Assembly: GCF_024733845.1 (NCBI RefSeq)
Contig: NZ_JANRHG010000007.1
Coordinates: 114,189 to 178,188, forward strand
Direction of reading: 5' to 3'
Origin: Neomoorella sulfitireducens
GTDB taxonomy: Bacteria > Bacillota > DSM-521 > Neomoorellales > Neomoorellaceae
Length of the DNA: 64,000 nucleotides
The notes beneath the pieces were generated by a model. The model ran no database searches. It was not told the origin of the DNA and was given only the letters and a program-made list of their open reading frames with translations. Positions within the stretch are counted from its first letter, which is position 1. Each line of letters begins with the position of its first letter. This document shows, piece after piece, positions 43,228-51,119 of the stretch. The translations under genes were made by a program, and so were the position numbers.

Positions 43228-44562
43228 TTAAAACTTGGTCAAATACTGGTCGATCTCCCACTGGTGTACCCTGGTACGGTACTGTTCCCATTCGAGTTTC
43301 TGGGCCAGGGTCAGGCGCTCATAGATATGGGGTCCCAGGGCTTCTTTGATAACCTCATCTTCTGCCAGGGCTTCCAGGGCTTCATCAAGGCTTCCCGGCA
43401 GGACGCCGATGCCTTCCGCCTGGAGTTCGGCCGGGGTCATGGCAAAGATATTTTTATCCGTCGGCGGCGGCGGGGTCAAGCCTTTTTTGATCCCGTCCAG
43501 CCCGGCCTTCAGCAGTACGGCCAGGGCCAGGTAGGGGTTACATGAAGGATCCGGGTGCCGCACTTCAATACGGGTGGAAGGACCGCGCTTGGCCGGCACC
43601 CGGATCAAAGGGCTGCGGTTGCGCGGCGACCAGGCAATATAGACCGGCGCTTCATAACCTGGAACCAGGCGTTTATACGAATTGACCGTCGGGTTGGTTA
43701 CGGCTGCTAGGGCGCGGGCGTGCTTCATGATACCGGCAATAAACTGGTAGGCAGTCCGGCTCAGGCCCAGCCTGTCGGCGGGGTCGTAAAAGGCGTTCCG
43801 GCCGTCTTTTGAAAGGGAGATGTTCACGTGCATCCCCGAACCGTTGATGCCGTAAATGGGCTTGGGCATAAAGGTGGCATGGAGGCCGTGGCGCTGGGCT
43901 ATGGTCCGCACTACGAATTTAAACGTAGCGATGCGGTCGGCCGTGGTCAGGGCCTCGGCGTATTTAAAGTCAATTTCATGTTGGCCGTGGGCTACCTCGT
44001 GATGGGAGGCTTCAATTTCAAAGCCCATCTGCTCCAGGGTCAGGACCATGTCCCGGCGGGCGTCCTCCCCCAGGTCTACCGGGGTGAGATCGAAGTACCC
44101 GGCCCGGTCATGGGTTGCCAGGGTCGGCCGGCCGGAGGTGTCGGTGTGGAAAAGAAAGAATTCGGCTTCAGGACCGACGTTCATGGTGTAACCCATGGCG
44201 GCCGCTTCAGCGATAACCTTCTTCAAAGTACAGCGGGGACAACCGGCAAAGGGCGTACCATCAGGGTTATAAACGTCGCAGATGAGGCGGGCCACTGCTC
44301 CCTCATGGGGGCGCCAGGGGAAAACAGCAAAGGTGTCAGGATCGGGGTACAGGTACATATCCGACTCCTCGATGCGCACAAAGCCTTCAATAGAAGAGCC
44401 GTCAAACATGAGCTCATTGTTTAAAGCCTTGGGCAGCTGGTTTACCGGTATGGCGACATTTTTCAAGACCCCGAAAATATCGGTGAACTGGAGGCGAATA
44501 AATTTAACCCCCCATTCCTCGGCCTGGTTAAGGACAGCTGCACGCTTTTCCTTGTCTTCCAT
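43228..44562 (-). CDS. glnA: Glutamine synthetase type I
   Basis: 444 residues, the short GSI-alpha form typical of Firmicutes. Motifs: [63 protein letters not shown] (ATP site) and [28 protein letters not shown]. It ligates ammonia to glutamate. It is the first structural gene after the ANTAR regulator, separated from it by a terminator-containing leader, and it leads the GOGAT operon, so GS/GOGAT are co-expressed. The adenylylation site of GSI-beta enzymes is absent, so feedback control of that type is not expected. Confidence 0.95.
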   Translation of the reverse strand: MEDKEKRAAVLNQAEEWGVKFIRLQFTDIFGVLKNVAIPVNQLPKALNNELMFDGSSIEGFVRIEESDMYLYPDPDTFAVFPWRPHEGAVARLICDVYNPDGTPFAGCPRCTLKKVIAEAAAMGYTMNVGPEAEFFLFHTDTSGRPTLATHDRAGYFDLTPVDLGEDARRDMVLTLEQMGFEIEASHHEVAHGQHEIDFKYAEALTTADRIATFKFVVRTIAQRHGLHATFMPKPIYGINGSGMHVNISLSKDGRNAFYDPADRLGLSRTAYQFIAGIMKHARALAAVTNPTVNSYKRLVPGYEAPVYIAWSPRNRSPLIRVPAKRGPSTRIEVRHPDPSCNPYLALAVLLKAGLDGIKKGLTPPPPTDKNIFAMTPAELQAEGIGVLPGSLDEALEALAEDEVIKEALGPHIYERLTLAQKLEWEQYRTRVHQWEIDQYLTKF

Positions 44563-44603
44563 CGTTTAAATCCTCCTCATAAAAATTCTTTTTTGCTCCC
44601 CTT

Positions 44604-44664
44604 AAAAAAGCGTCCTGCCGAAGAAGGTATATAACCCTTCTCCTTCAGGACGCCGTTGCCCCAA
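44604..44664 (-). promoter_or_regulatory. glnA leader: hexaloop hairpin overlapping an intrinsic terminator
   Basis: On the minus strand, TTGGGGC-AACGGC-GTCCTGA (44664-44645) forms a 7-bp hairpin with a six-base loop carrying A at position 1 and G at 4, the ANTAR target signature. Its 3' half is the 5' arm of a terminator: GCGTCCTG (44653-44646) pairs CAGGACGC (44617-44610), with a GAAGG-rich inner stem, then TTTTTT. The two folds exclude each other, so binding of an ANTAR protein would allow readthrough into glnA. A second hexaloop hairpin was not evident. Confidence 0.7.
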
Positions 44665-44698
44665 GTAATTATAAGGTTTTTTACCCGCCCCTGCCGTT

Positions 44699-45298
44699 CT
44701 ACTTTTTTTCCTTGCTACCGCTTTGAAGTTCATAAGCAACGATAATGGCTTCTGCAATACTTTTCATGGGAACGCAGCGGTCCATGCTCTGGCGCTGCAT
44801 ACGCCGGTAAGCCTCGGCTTCCGTTAATCCCATGGTATCCATGAGAATCCCCTTGGCCCGTTCAATTATTTTCCGGGCGGCCAGGGTTTCCTTCAGCCTG
44901 TTGATTTCCTGCTGCAGGCGGCGCATTTTTTGGAAATTGGCCAGGGCGGCTTCTACCGCCGGCAACAGGGTGCTATCCTGGACGGGTTTGATTAAATAAG
45001 CATAGATCGGGAAATTGCTCGTACGGTCCAGCAAGTTGCGATGCCAGGATGTGGCCAGAAAAATGATTGGCGCCACGCCATCTTCCTCGATGATCCTGGC
45101 TATTTCCAGGGCACTGGTACCTTGAAGTTCGCAATCCAGAATTACCAGGCCGGGCTGCAGGGTGCGGATCATCCGCAAGGCCTGGCTCCCATCCTGGGCT
45201 TCCCCGGCTATCAAGTACCCTTCCCGCACTAGCATATACTTAAGGTTCTGCCGGGTAGCCGGATCGGCACTGGCGATAAAAATCTGGGATTGAACCAT
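44699..45298 (-). CDS. Response regulator with ANTAR RNA-binding domain
   Basis: 199 residues: receiver domain (ASADPATRQNLKYMLVREGY; LVILDCELQGTSALEIA with D54-like Asp; AYLIKPVQ) then a coiled coil and an ANTAR domain (LAARKIIERAKGILMDTMGLTEAEAYRRMQRQSMDRCVPMKSIAEAII). The AGILM.. and aromatic-poor A-Y-R-R-M core is the RNA-binding element that recognises tandem hexaloop hairpins and prevents termination. No cognate histidine kinase is in the window. Placed directly before glnA with the matching target RNA between them. Confidence 0.93.
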   Translation of the reverse strand: MVQSQIFIASADPATRQNLKYMLVREGYLIAGEAQDGSQALRMIRTLQPGLVILDCELQGTSALEIARIIEEDGVAPIIFLATSWHRNLLDRTSNFPIYAYLIKPVQDSTLLPAVEAALANFQKMRRLQQEINRLKETLAARKIIERAKGILMDTMGLTEAEAYRRMQRQSMDRCVPMKSIAEAIIVAYELQSGSKEKK

Positions 45299-45311
45299 AT
45301 TTTCCTACCCT

Positions 45312-45351
45312 GTCCTTTCCGCACTACGCCGTTGTAGCGCTGCCAAAGGAC
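45312..45351 (-). promoter_or_regulatory. Hexaloop hairpin in the leader of the ANTAR gene
   Basis: GCGCTAC-AACGGC-GTAGTGC on the minus strand (45340-45321) is a 7-bp stem around the loop AACGGC, identical to the loop in the glnA leader, inside a larger stem GTCCTTT/AAAGGAC (45351-45345 with 45318-45312). There is no U-run after it, so it could bind the ANTAR protein without a terminator, possibly for autoregulation near the ribosome site. Confidence 0.6.
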
Positions 45352-45542
45352 CTCTTTGCCCTATGAAAAACAATTTCACTATTAGATGACTCAATTATAA
45401 AGGAAGATCAACATGTAGGCAAGGGGGTAAAGCACATGTATTCTGTATTTCGAAATAAATTTCCGCCTGATGAAAACAAACACTAGATATATTATTTTTA
45501 GGGCTTTAATAACAGTTTTGTTTAATAACACCATCTGCTCCT

Positions 45543-45968
45543 TTAAATTAAATCTTTCCCGCGTTCACGGATCCCGAACTTGCCCAGGGCCTCTTTAACC
45601 TTTTCTAGCTTTTCGGGGCGGATTATAGCTTCGATTTTTCGCATATGCCCCTCTTCTTCATTCTTTAAAGCAGTTTTCTCCCCTGTTAACGTTTCTTCTA
45701 TCCTTTCCCCGTTCCCTGGCAATTCCACCGTTACCATCGCCACACCTGCATAGCCTTCTTCGCCGTGCTGGGTGATGTCCATTCCCATCTCTTCTTCCTC
45801 CGTGCTGGCTCTTAACGGTGTTATCAATGCTACTGCCTTGAGAATAATAAAGGTCGCAATTGCTACAAAAGCCCAAACAGCAACTACAGCTATCATCTGG
45901 GTTAGTAAAAGCGAAGGGTTGCCATAGAATAAACCGTTACTGCCGGCAGCTCGGCCAGTTCTAAACAT
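45543..45968 (-). pseudogene. Fused remnant of amt (C-terminus) and glnK/glnB (N-terminus)
   Basis: One open frame of 141 codons. Codons 1-70 read GLFYGNPSLLLTQMIAVVAV and ILKAVALITPLRASTEEEEM then GMDITQHGEEGY, the conserved last membrane helix and tail of AmtB-type ammonium transporters. At codon 109 (45644) MRKIEAIIRPEKLEKVKEAL starts, the invariant N-terminus of PII proteins, which stops after 33 residues. The first ~350 residues of Amt and most of PII (T-loop onward) are missing. Either a fusion with deletions at both ends or a natural Amt-GlnK overlap that decayed. Confidence 0.8.
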
Positions 45969-46007
45969 AAAGAGGCTGCCCGCACGAAGTGTGCTAACAG
46001 CCTCTTT
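45969..46007 (-). terminator. Terminator after asnB
   Basis: AAAGAGGCTG and CAGCCTCTTT form a 10-bp stem with a 19-nt loop; on the minus strand it is followed by ATGTTTAG. It ends the asnB transcript ahead of the amt remnant. Confidence 0.75.
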
Positions 46008-46108
46008 GCTGTGTACCGAGACAGCGTTGTCTCTATGTTATTATTTTATTCTATAATAGCAGGCTCCTTCATTTCGTCAAGACCCAATTAAGAAAATCGG
46101 GTAATTGC

Positions 46109-47950
46109 CTAGCAAATAGTTACCATGTATTCACGCAGCCAAAAGTCTACCTGGGCTAAATAAGCCAGTAGCTGCGGCAGTCTCATAAGCTGGCCAAACC
46201 ATGGCAGTTGGAAATTGGCCTCTGATTCAATAAGAGTGCGTATAAAGGCAACATCGATCAGTGGAAGCAGCGGTGAACCGGCATGGTTTAGAATATCTCC
46301 TACCCAGGTGCGCATAGCATTCAAAAAAGCAGGATTATGGGTTTTGGGATATGGGCTTTTGCGCCTCGCCAGTACATCTTCAGGGAGTACTCCTTTTAAA
46401 GCCCGGCGTAGGAGGCCTTTTTCTTTTTCATCCACATATTTCATGGACCAGGGAATATTCCAGACATATTCAACCAGTCGATGATCACAGAAGGGGACGC
46501 GCAGTTCAAGGCCAACCGCCATACTCATACGGTCATTCCGGTCCAGTAAGGTAGGCATCCAGCGGGTCAGGGTCAGGTAAAAGATTTCGCGTATGCGGGC
46601 CGCAAAGGGATCTTCTCCCGGCAGGCGGGGCACCTCGGCCAGTGCCTCCCGGTACCGGTCGGCTACATATTCCCGCGGCCGGATCTTTTTGATTAGCTCG
46701 GGTGATAGTAAGCGGATCCTATCCTCAAGTTTGAGGGACCAGGGAAAGGTGTCGGCAAAGTGTGCTTCCTGGCGCCTGAACCACGGGTAGCCCCCGAATA
46801 CTTCATCCGCACATTCACCCGATAAACCTACGCTTGCTTCTTTCTTGATTTCGCGGCAAAACAGGTAAAGGGAGGCATCAATATCAGCCATACCCGGTAA
46901 ATCGCGCGCCCGAACAGCTGCCGTTAAGGCCTCAACAAGTTCAGAAGTATCGATCAGGACAGTGTGATGATGAGTACCTAAAAAGGCCGCAACCTTATGC
47001 CCCCAGTCCCTGTCAGAGTTAGGTTCAAATTCATTGGGCATAAAATAGCTTTCGTTGCCTGCATAATCTATGGAGTAAGTCTTAAGACGTTCTGAACCAT
47101 TTTGTTGTAATGCTCCGGCAGCAAAAGCGGTAATAGCACTTGAATCTATACCACCTGATAACAGGGAGCAGAGAGGAACATCAGATAAGAGCTGTCGCTT
47201 CACCGAATCTTTTAAAAGCTCCCTGACTTTTGCAGTAGAGGTATCCAAGTCATCAAGGTGCGGGTGGCTTTCAAGTTTCCAGTACTGACGTATAGATATG
47301 CCGTTTTGATGATACAGGAGGCAGTGTCCGGGTTTAAGCTCGGCAACTCCTTTAAACACCCCGTGCCCTGGTGTACGGGCCGGGCCGATAACAAAGATCT
47401 CAGCAAGTCCCTCGGCATCTATTTCCGGCATAACTGCCGGGTGGGAAAGAAGAGCTTTTAATTCCGAGGCGAAAAGGAAAGTGCTGCCTCGCCGGGTGTA
47501 AAATAAAGGTTTAACACCCAGGCGGTCGCGGGCAAGGAACAAACTCTGGTCTTTTTCACTCCAGATGGCAAAGGCAAAAATGCCATTTAAATGTTCAACA
47601 CATTCCACCCCCCATTCCATAAAGGCGGCCAGGATAATTTCAGTATCAGAACGGGTTTGAAAAAAGTGTCCCCGAGATTCAAGTTCCCTGCGTAACTCAG
47701 GCATGTTATAAAGTTCGCCGTTATAACTTATGATGTATTTATCCTTACCCCGCTTACGAATCATGGGCTGGCTCCCACCTTCAGGATCTACTACTATCAG
47801 GCGCCGGTGGCCCAGGGCTGCCTTTGGTGACAACCACATCCCACCAGCATCAGGTCCGCGGCATGAGAGGGTTTCAATCATTTTTTCCAGGACGTGTCCG
47901 TACCGGGTCACATCTACTTCCCGGTCAATCCACCCGCAAATGCCACACAT
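46109..47950 (-). CDS. asnB: Asparagine synthetase (glutamine-hydrolysing)
   Basis: Start fixed at ATG 47950 because Cys2 must be the N-terminal nucleophile (MCGICGWI); AGGAGGG lies 8 nt upstream, and 19 upstream codons in the frame are excluded. 613 residues: N-terminal class II glutamine amidotransferase (RGPDAGGMW, GHRRLIVVD, SYNGELYNMPELR, RSDTEIILAAF) and a C-terminal ATP-pyrophosphatase/synthetase domain with LLSGGIDSSAITAFAA. Makes asparagine from aspartate and glutamine. Same strand as the ANTAR-glnA operon, and its leader has a related hexaloop-terminator arrangement. Confidence 0.93.
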   Translation of the reverse strand: MCGICGWIDREVDVTRYGHVLEKMIETLSCRGPDAGGMWLSPKAALGHRRLIVVDPEGGSQPMIRKRGKDKYIISYNGELYNMPELRRELESRGHFFQTRSDTEIILAAFMEWGVECVEHLNGIFAFAIWSEKDQSLFLARDRLGVKPLFYTRRGSTFLFASELKALLSHPAVMPEIDAEGLAEIFVIGPARTPGHGVFKGVAELKPGHCLLYHQNGISIRQYWKLESHPHLDDLDTSTAKVRELLKDSVKRQLLSDVPLCSLLSGGIDSSAITAFAAGALQQNGSERLKTYSIDYAGNESYFMPNEFEPNSDRDWGHKVAAFLGTHHHTVLIDTSELVEALTAAVRARDLPGMADIDASLYLFCREIKKEASVGLSGECADEVFGGYPWFRRQEAHFADTFPWSLKLEDRIRLLSPELIKKIRPREYVADRYREALAEVPRLPGEDPFAARIREIFYLTLTRWMPTLLDRNDRMSMAVGLELRVPFCDHRLVEYVWNIPWSMKYVDEKEKGLLRRALKGVLPEDVLARRKSPYPKTHNPAFLNAMRTWVGDILNHAGSPLLPLIDVAFIRTLIESEANFQLPWFGQLMRLPQLLAYLAQVDFWLREYMVTIC

Positions 47951-47980
47951 GAATTCATCCCTCCTGTAATCTAATGTTGC

Positions 47981-48032
47981 GAAAAAAGAAAAGACGTCCC
48001 TGCACATGGTGCTAAAGGACGTCCTTGCCCTT
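47981..48032 (-). promoter_or_regulatory. asnB leader: hexaloop hairpin overlapping an intrinsic terminator
   Basis: On the minus strand AAGGGC-AAGGAC-GTCCTT (48032-48015) makes a 6-bp hairpin with a six-base loop having A at position 1 and G at 4. Its loop and 3' side also form the 5' arm of a terminator: GGACGTC pairs with GACGTCC (47993-47999), and TTTTCTTTTTT follows. The arrangement matches the glnA leader and fits ANTAR antitermination. 31 nt separate the terminator from the asnB start. Confidence 0.65.
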
Positions 48033-48237
48033 ATGTTTTTTATTGTATGATTGGCGGTGGGAAATGTTCACCTTATTCCTTGGAGTACAGAATTGAGCCA
48101 GAGGTTCTTACGCCTGTTGGACAGGAAAGGGAAAGGGAAGTTACCCAGGCCGCCATGGTAAAGCAAGGCTAATGATAAATACCGGGATTTATACAGGTTG
48201 GTTTGATTTATAGCGAGATGGAAGAAGGTGGCGGGAC
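48033..48237. other. Intergenic region between asnB and a divergent small gene
   Basis: About 200 nt without a gene. It must hold the asnB promoter (minus strand) and that of the small plus-strand gene; no convincing -35/-10 pair was seen. T-box features such as an AGGGTGGNACCGCG-type antiterminator were looked for and not found. Confidence 0.4.
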
Positions 48238-48444
48238 ATGACCACAAATGCCGGATCCGGAGATACTACAAAGGCGTTACGGCCACCGGCGGCCAGAATA
48301 TGCGCTGCCTGCCGTCATTACTGGGGCAAAAAGCGCGGGCATTGCGAGATAGCAGGCAGAGGGGTCAACCCTTACGGGGCAGCCTGCTGGTATTTTAAAG
48401 AGCAGAGGGATAAAGGGGAAATAAGGGGCCGCCGCAACGTTTAA
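48238..48444 (+). CDS. Small Cys-rich protein (68 aa)
   Basis: ATG 48238 preceded by GAAGGTGGCGGG. The first 18 residues are low-complexity; then RICAACRHYWGKKRGHC and NPYGAACWYFKEQ provide four Cys (CxxC, then two singles) arranged like a small zinc knuckle, ending in an acidic/basic tail. No family was recognised. A terminator follows at 48572. Confidence 0.55.
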   Translation: MTTNAGSGDTTKALRPPAARICAACRHYWGKKRGHCEIAGRGVNPYGAACWYFKEQRDKGEIRGRRNV

Positions 48445-48634
48445 GCCTAAATCAAATGGCTATTTATCTTCTTGCTTTAGGATTAGGTAGAAAAATGGTA
48501 AAAGGGCAAGAGCAGAAAAACTATCGCAATGGTTCTTAACTTAGTGTCATTCATGTGCGGTATCGGCATAAAAAAGCCTCCGGGTACAATCCGGGGGCTT
48601 TTTTAAGCAGGGGTTAAAAGGCTTTCACTTTATT
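48445..48634 (+). terminator. Terminator region after the small Cys-rich gene
   Basis: At 48572-48604 AAAAGCCTCCGG pairs with CCGGGGGCTTTTTT, a good intrinsic terminator for the plus-strand gene; its A-run side can also serve the minus-strand pseudogene that ends at 48635. The rest of the interval shows nothing. Confidence 0.75.
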
Positions 48635-49420
48635 TCATCCCGGGATGCAAACCGGCAGGCCGACCTGTATCCTGTCGGGGTCGGCAATATGGGGATTAGC
48701 AGCAACAAGGGCGTTTAAAGAAATGCCGTGCCGCTGGGCAATCAAATAGAGGGTGTCACCCGGCTGAACTACATAAATTTGCCCGCCCGGGAAGGGGACA
48801 GGCCCGCCCCCCCGGAGACGGGGGCAAACAAATTACTTGCCCTACCTGGAGATTGTTAGGGTCTACCCCGGGATTGGCAGCCAAAATCGCTTCAAGGGTG
48901 AACCCGAAACGCCGGGCAATGCTAAAGAACGTGTCCCCGGGCCTGATATTTATGCCCGAATCAATGGTAAAAGAGGCCAGTTCATTCCCGTCCAAATCGC
49001 TGAAGCCGGGGCCGATGCCGGCGTTGAAGCTGACCGTGACATCATCCCCGTAAAGAACGGGAACTGGTATGGTCAGGCTCAGCGCGTTTTGCTGGTAACC
49101 GGGAAGCTGTATTCCCCCCGCCGTGTAAACCGTCCCCTCGATGTTGACCGTGAAGGCGCTCGCAGCAGGCACGCTTTCTGTGTCCAGCTCTTCGTCAAAC
49201 TTGATTGCTAATAGTATTACCATTTGCTAAAACGCCTGTTACAGCAGGAGGCGTTGTATCATCGGCAAGCACAGTTAGATAGAAGTTTTCTTTAGCGTTA
49301 TCCTGGGCGCGGCCTGCCCCAAAGATCAGGAAACCTCCGCTACCATGCACGAGCCGGTGGCGTATTTCTGCCCCCGGCTATTTTTTAGGATAAGCCTAAT
49401 GGATAAGGCAACAACTGCCA
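48635..49420 (-). pseudogene. Surface protein with Ig-like and two LysM domains, several frameshifts
   Basis: Reading leftward, fragments in different frames join into one protein: SGGFLIFGAGRAQDNAKEN and TPPAVTGVLANGNTI, then (one extra A near 49211) IKFDEELDTESVPAASAFTV, an Ig-like SwmB-type domain, then LysM 1 (IRPGDTFFSIARRFG, LEAILAANPGVDP, VGQVICLPP), and after a run of seven C (48807-48813 on plus) a second LysM in the next frame (VVQPGDTLYLIAQRHG, LVAANPHIADP). A G6 instead of G7 would restore LysM 2. An upstream stop also breaks the N-terminal part. Probably a decayed secreted peptidoglycan-binding protein. Confidence 0.75.
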
Positions 49421-49598
49421 GCTGAACGAGTAAAACCCTGTCTACGATTTTTGCCATGCGTCCCGAGGCAGATTATGACGACTTTGGGGCCGGGGGAACA
49501 ACTGCTTAATTTAGAGGTACAACTTTTCATAGGACAAACCGCCGGCTGAATAGCATTAGCAGTAGAGGGAGAAGGTAAAAAGCAGGGGAGGGAGCCCG
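49421..49598 (+). other. Intergenic region before spoVR
   Basis: No gene seen. It must hold the spoVR promoter; no convincing -35/-10 was found. It may also contain the decayed 5' end of the LysM pseudogene on the minus strand. Confidence 0.4.
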
Positions 49599-50996
49599 GT
49601 GGAACAAGAATTTAAAGCCCTTGCCGCAGCCATCGAAGTCATCCATGATCAGGCCGGGAAATTCGGCCTGGACTTTTTTCCCATGCGTTTTGAACTGGTA
49701 CCTGCAGACGTCATCTATGCCTTTGGCGCCTACGGCATGCCGACCAGGTTTACCCACTGGACCTTCGGCAAGCACTTCTACAAGATGAAACTCCAGTATG
49801 ACTTCAACCTGAACCGGATTTATGAAATGGTCATCAACTCCGATCCCTGCTATGCCTTTTTGCTGGAGGGCAATGACCTGATCCAGAATAAGCTGGTCAT
49901 TGCCCACGTCTTTGCTCACAGTGATTTTTTTAAGAATAACATTCACTTTGCCCCTACTTCCCGCCATATGGTGGAAACTATGGCCGTCCATGCAGCTAAA
50001 ATAAGGGAGTATGAGTTTAAATACGGCCACCGGGAGGTGGAGATTTTCCTGGACGCAGCCCTGTCTATCCAGGAGCATATCGAGCCTCCAGCTATCTTTC
50101 CGGCACGAGAAGAGGGGAGAGAAAAGGATACCGCCCCCACCCGCCCCCCGGAGACGCCCTATGACGACCTGTGGGCCCTGGACGGCAAAACGAAGGAACC
50201 GTCCAAAGAGCGTACCCGCAGGATACCCCCGCGGCCCACCAAGGATATGCTGGCCTTTATCATGGAGCACAGTCCCGAACTGGAGGACTGGCAGCGGGAC
50301 ATCCTGGCCATAGTCAGGGAAGAGATGCGGTATTTCTGGCCCCAGATGGAGACTAAAATCATAAATGAAGGATGGGCCACCTACTGGCATACCCGTATCA
50401 TGCGGGAACTGGATTTATCCGCAACAGAAACCATTGAATTTGCCCACCTTCACGCCAGCGTTACTCAACCGGGCAAAATGCAGATTAACCCCTATTATGT
50501 GGGCAGCAAGATTTTTGAGGATATTGAAAGGCGCTGGGATAACCCCTCCCGGGAGGAAAGGGAATGTTACGGCCGCCGGGGTGGGGAAGGCCGGGCCAAG
50601 ATCTTTGAAGTCCGTAGCTGCGAAAACGACATTTCTTTCCTGCGTAATTACTTGACCCGGGAATTGGTGGAAGAGCTGGATCTCTTCCTTTACCAGAAGG
50701 TTGGATCGGAATGGGTGGTGGTGGAGAAGGACTGGGAAAAAGTGCGGGACGGCCTGGTCGGCCGTCTTACCAACTGCGGTTTTCCCTATATCGTTGTTAC
50801 CGATGGCGATTACCAGCGCCGGGGCGAGCTTTACCTCAAGCACTGCTATGAAGACCTGGAACTGGACGTTCCTTACCTGGAAAAGACCCTGCCCTATGTC
50901 TACCTGCTGTGGGGCCGCCCGGTCCACCTGGAAACCGTCATTGACGGCAAGACGGCTGTTTTTAGTTATGACGGCAAGAAAAATAGCCGCCGCTAA
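49599..50996 (+). CDS. spoVR: SpoVR family protein
   Basis: GTG 49599 after GGGAGGGAG. 465 residues: MEQEFKALAAAIEVIHDQ, YAFGAYGMPTRFTHWTFGKHF, VIAHVFAHSDFFKNNIHF, NEGWATYWHTRIMREL and HASVTQPGKMQINPYYVG all match SpoVR. In Bacillus it contributes to spore cortex formation and in other bacteria the family acts with PrkA and YhbH. The first six codons and the region around codon 40-52 are the same as in the stub beside yhbH, 22 kb away; this is the working copy. Confidence 0.92.
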   Translation: MEQEFKALAAAIEVIHDQAGKFGLDFFPMRFELVPADVIYAFGAYGMPTRFTHWTFGKHFYKMKLQYDFNLNRIYEMVINSDPCYAFLLEGNDLIQNKLVIAHVFAHSDFFKNNIHFAPTSRHMVETMAVHAAKIREYEFKYGHREVEIFLDAALSIQEHIEPPAIFPAREEGREKDTAPTRPPETPYDDLWALDGKTKEPSKERTRRIPPRPTKDMLAFIMEHSPELEDWQRDILAIVREEMRYFWPQMETKIINEGWATYWHTRIMRELDLSATETIEFAHLHASVTQPGKMQINPYYVGSKIFEDIERRWDNPSREERECYGRRGGEGRAKIFEVRSCENDISFLRNYLTRELVEELDLFLYQKVGSEWVVVEKDWEKVRDGLVGRLTNCGFPYIVVTDGDYQRRGELYLKHCYEDLELDVPYLEKTLPYVYLLWGRPVHLETVIDGKTAVFSYDGKKNSRR

Positions 50997-51119
50997 TTTT
51001 GCGGCAGGAATCCCTGTTTTGATGTGGAAATATTTCTGTATGCCCGGCTGGTGGAACACTGGCAAGGGGTGCTTCTCACCGCCGGCAATAGCGAAGTTGA
51101 CAAATTGGGGGAGTACGGT

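Noticed and set aside
47981..48237. T-box riboswitch before asnB
   Set aside because: No T-box antiterminator consensus was found; the terminator overlaps a hexaloop hairpin instead.
34133..48440. Near-match between GGGGCCGCCGCAGCGTTTA (34133) and a similar word in the small gene at 48424 as a repeat pair
   Set aside because: Only 19 nt with a mismatch, GC-rich, one copy in coding sequence; chance is likely.
51024..51119. 32 upstream codons as part of PaaK
   Set aside because: The TTG at 51120 has a good ribosome site and gives the canonical PaaK N-terminus and length.
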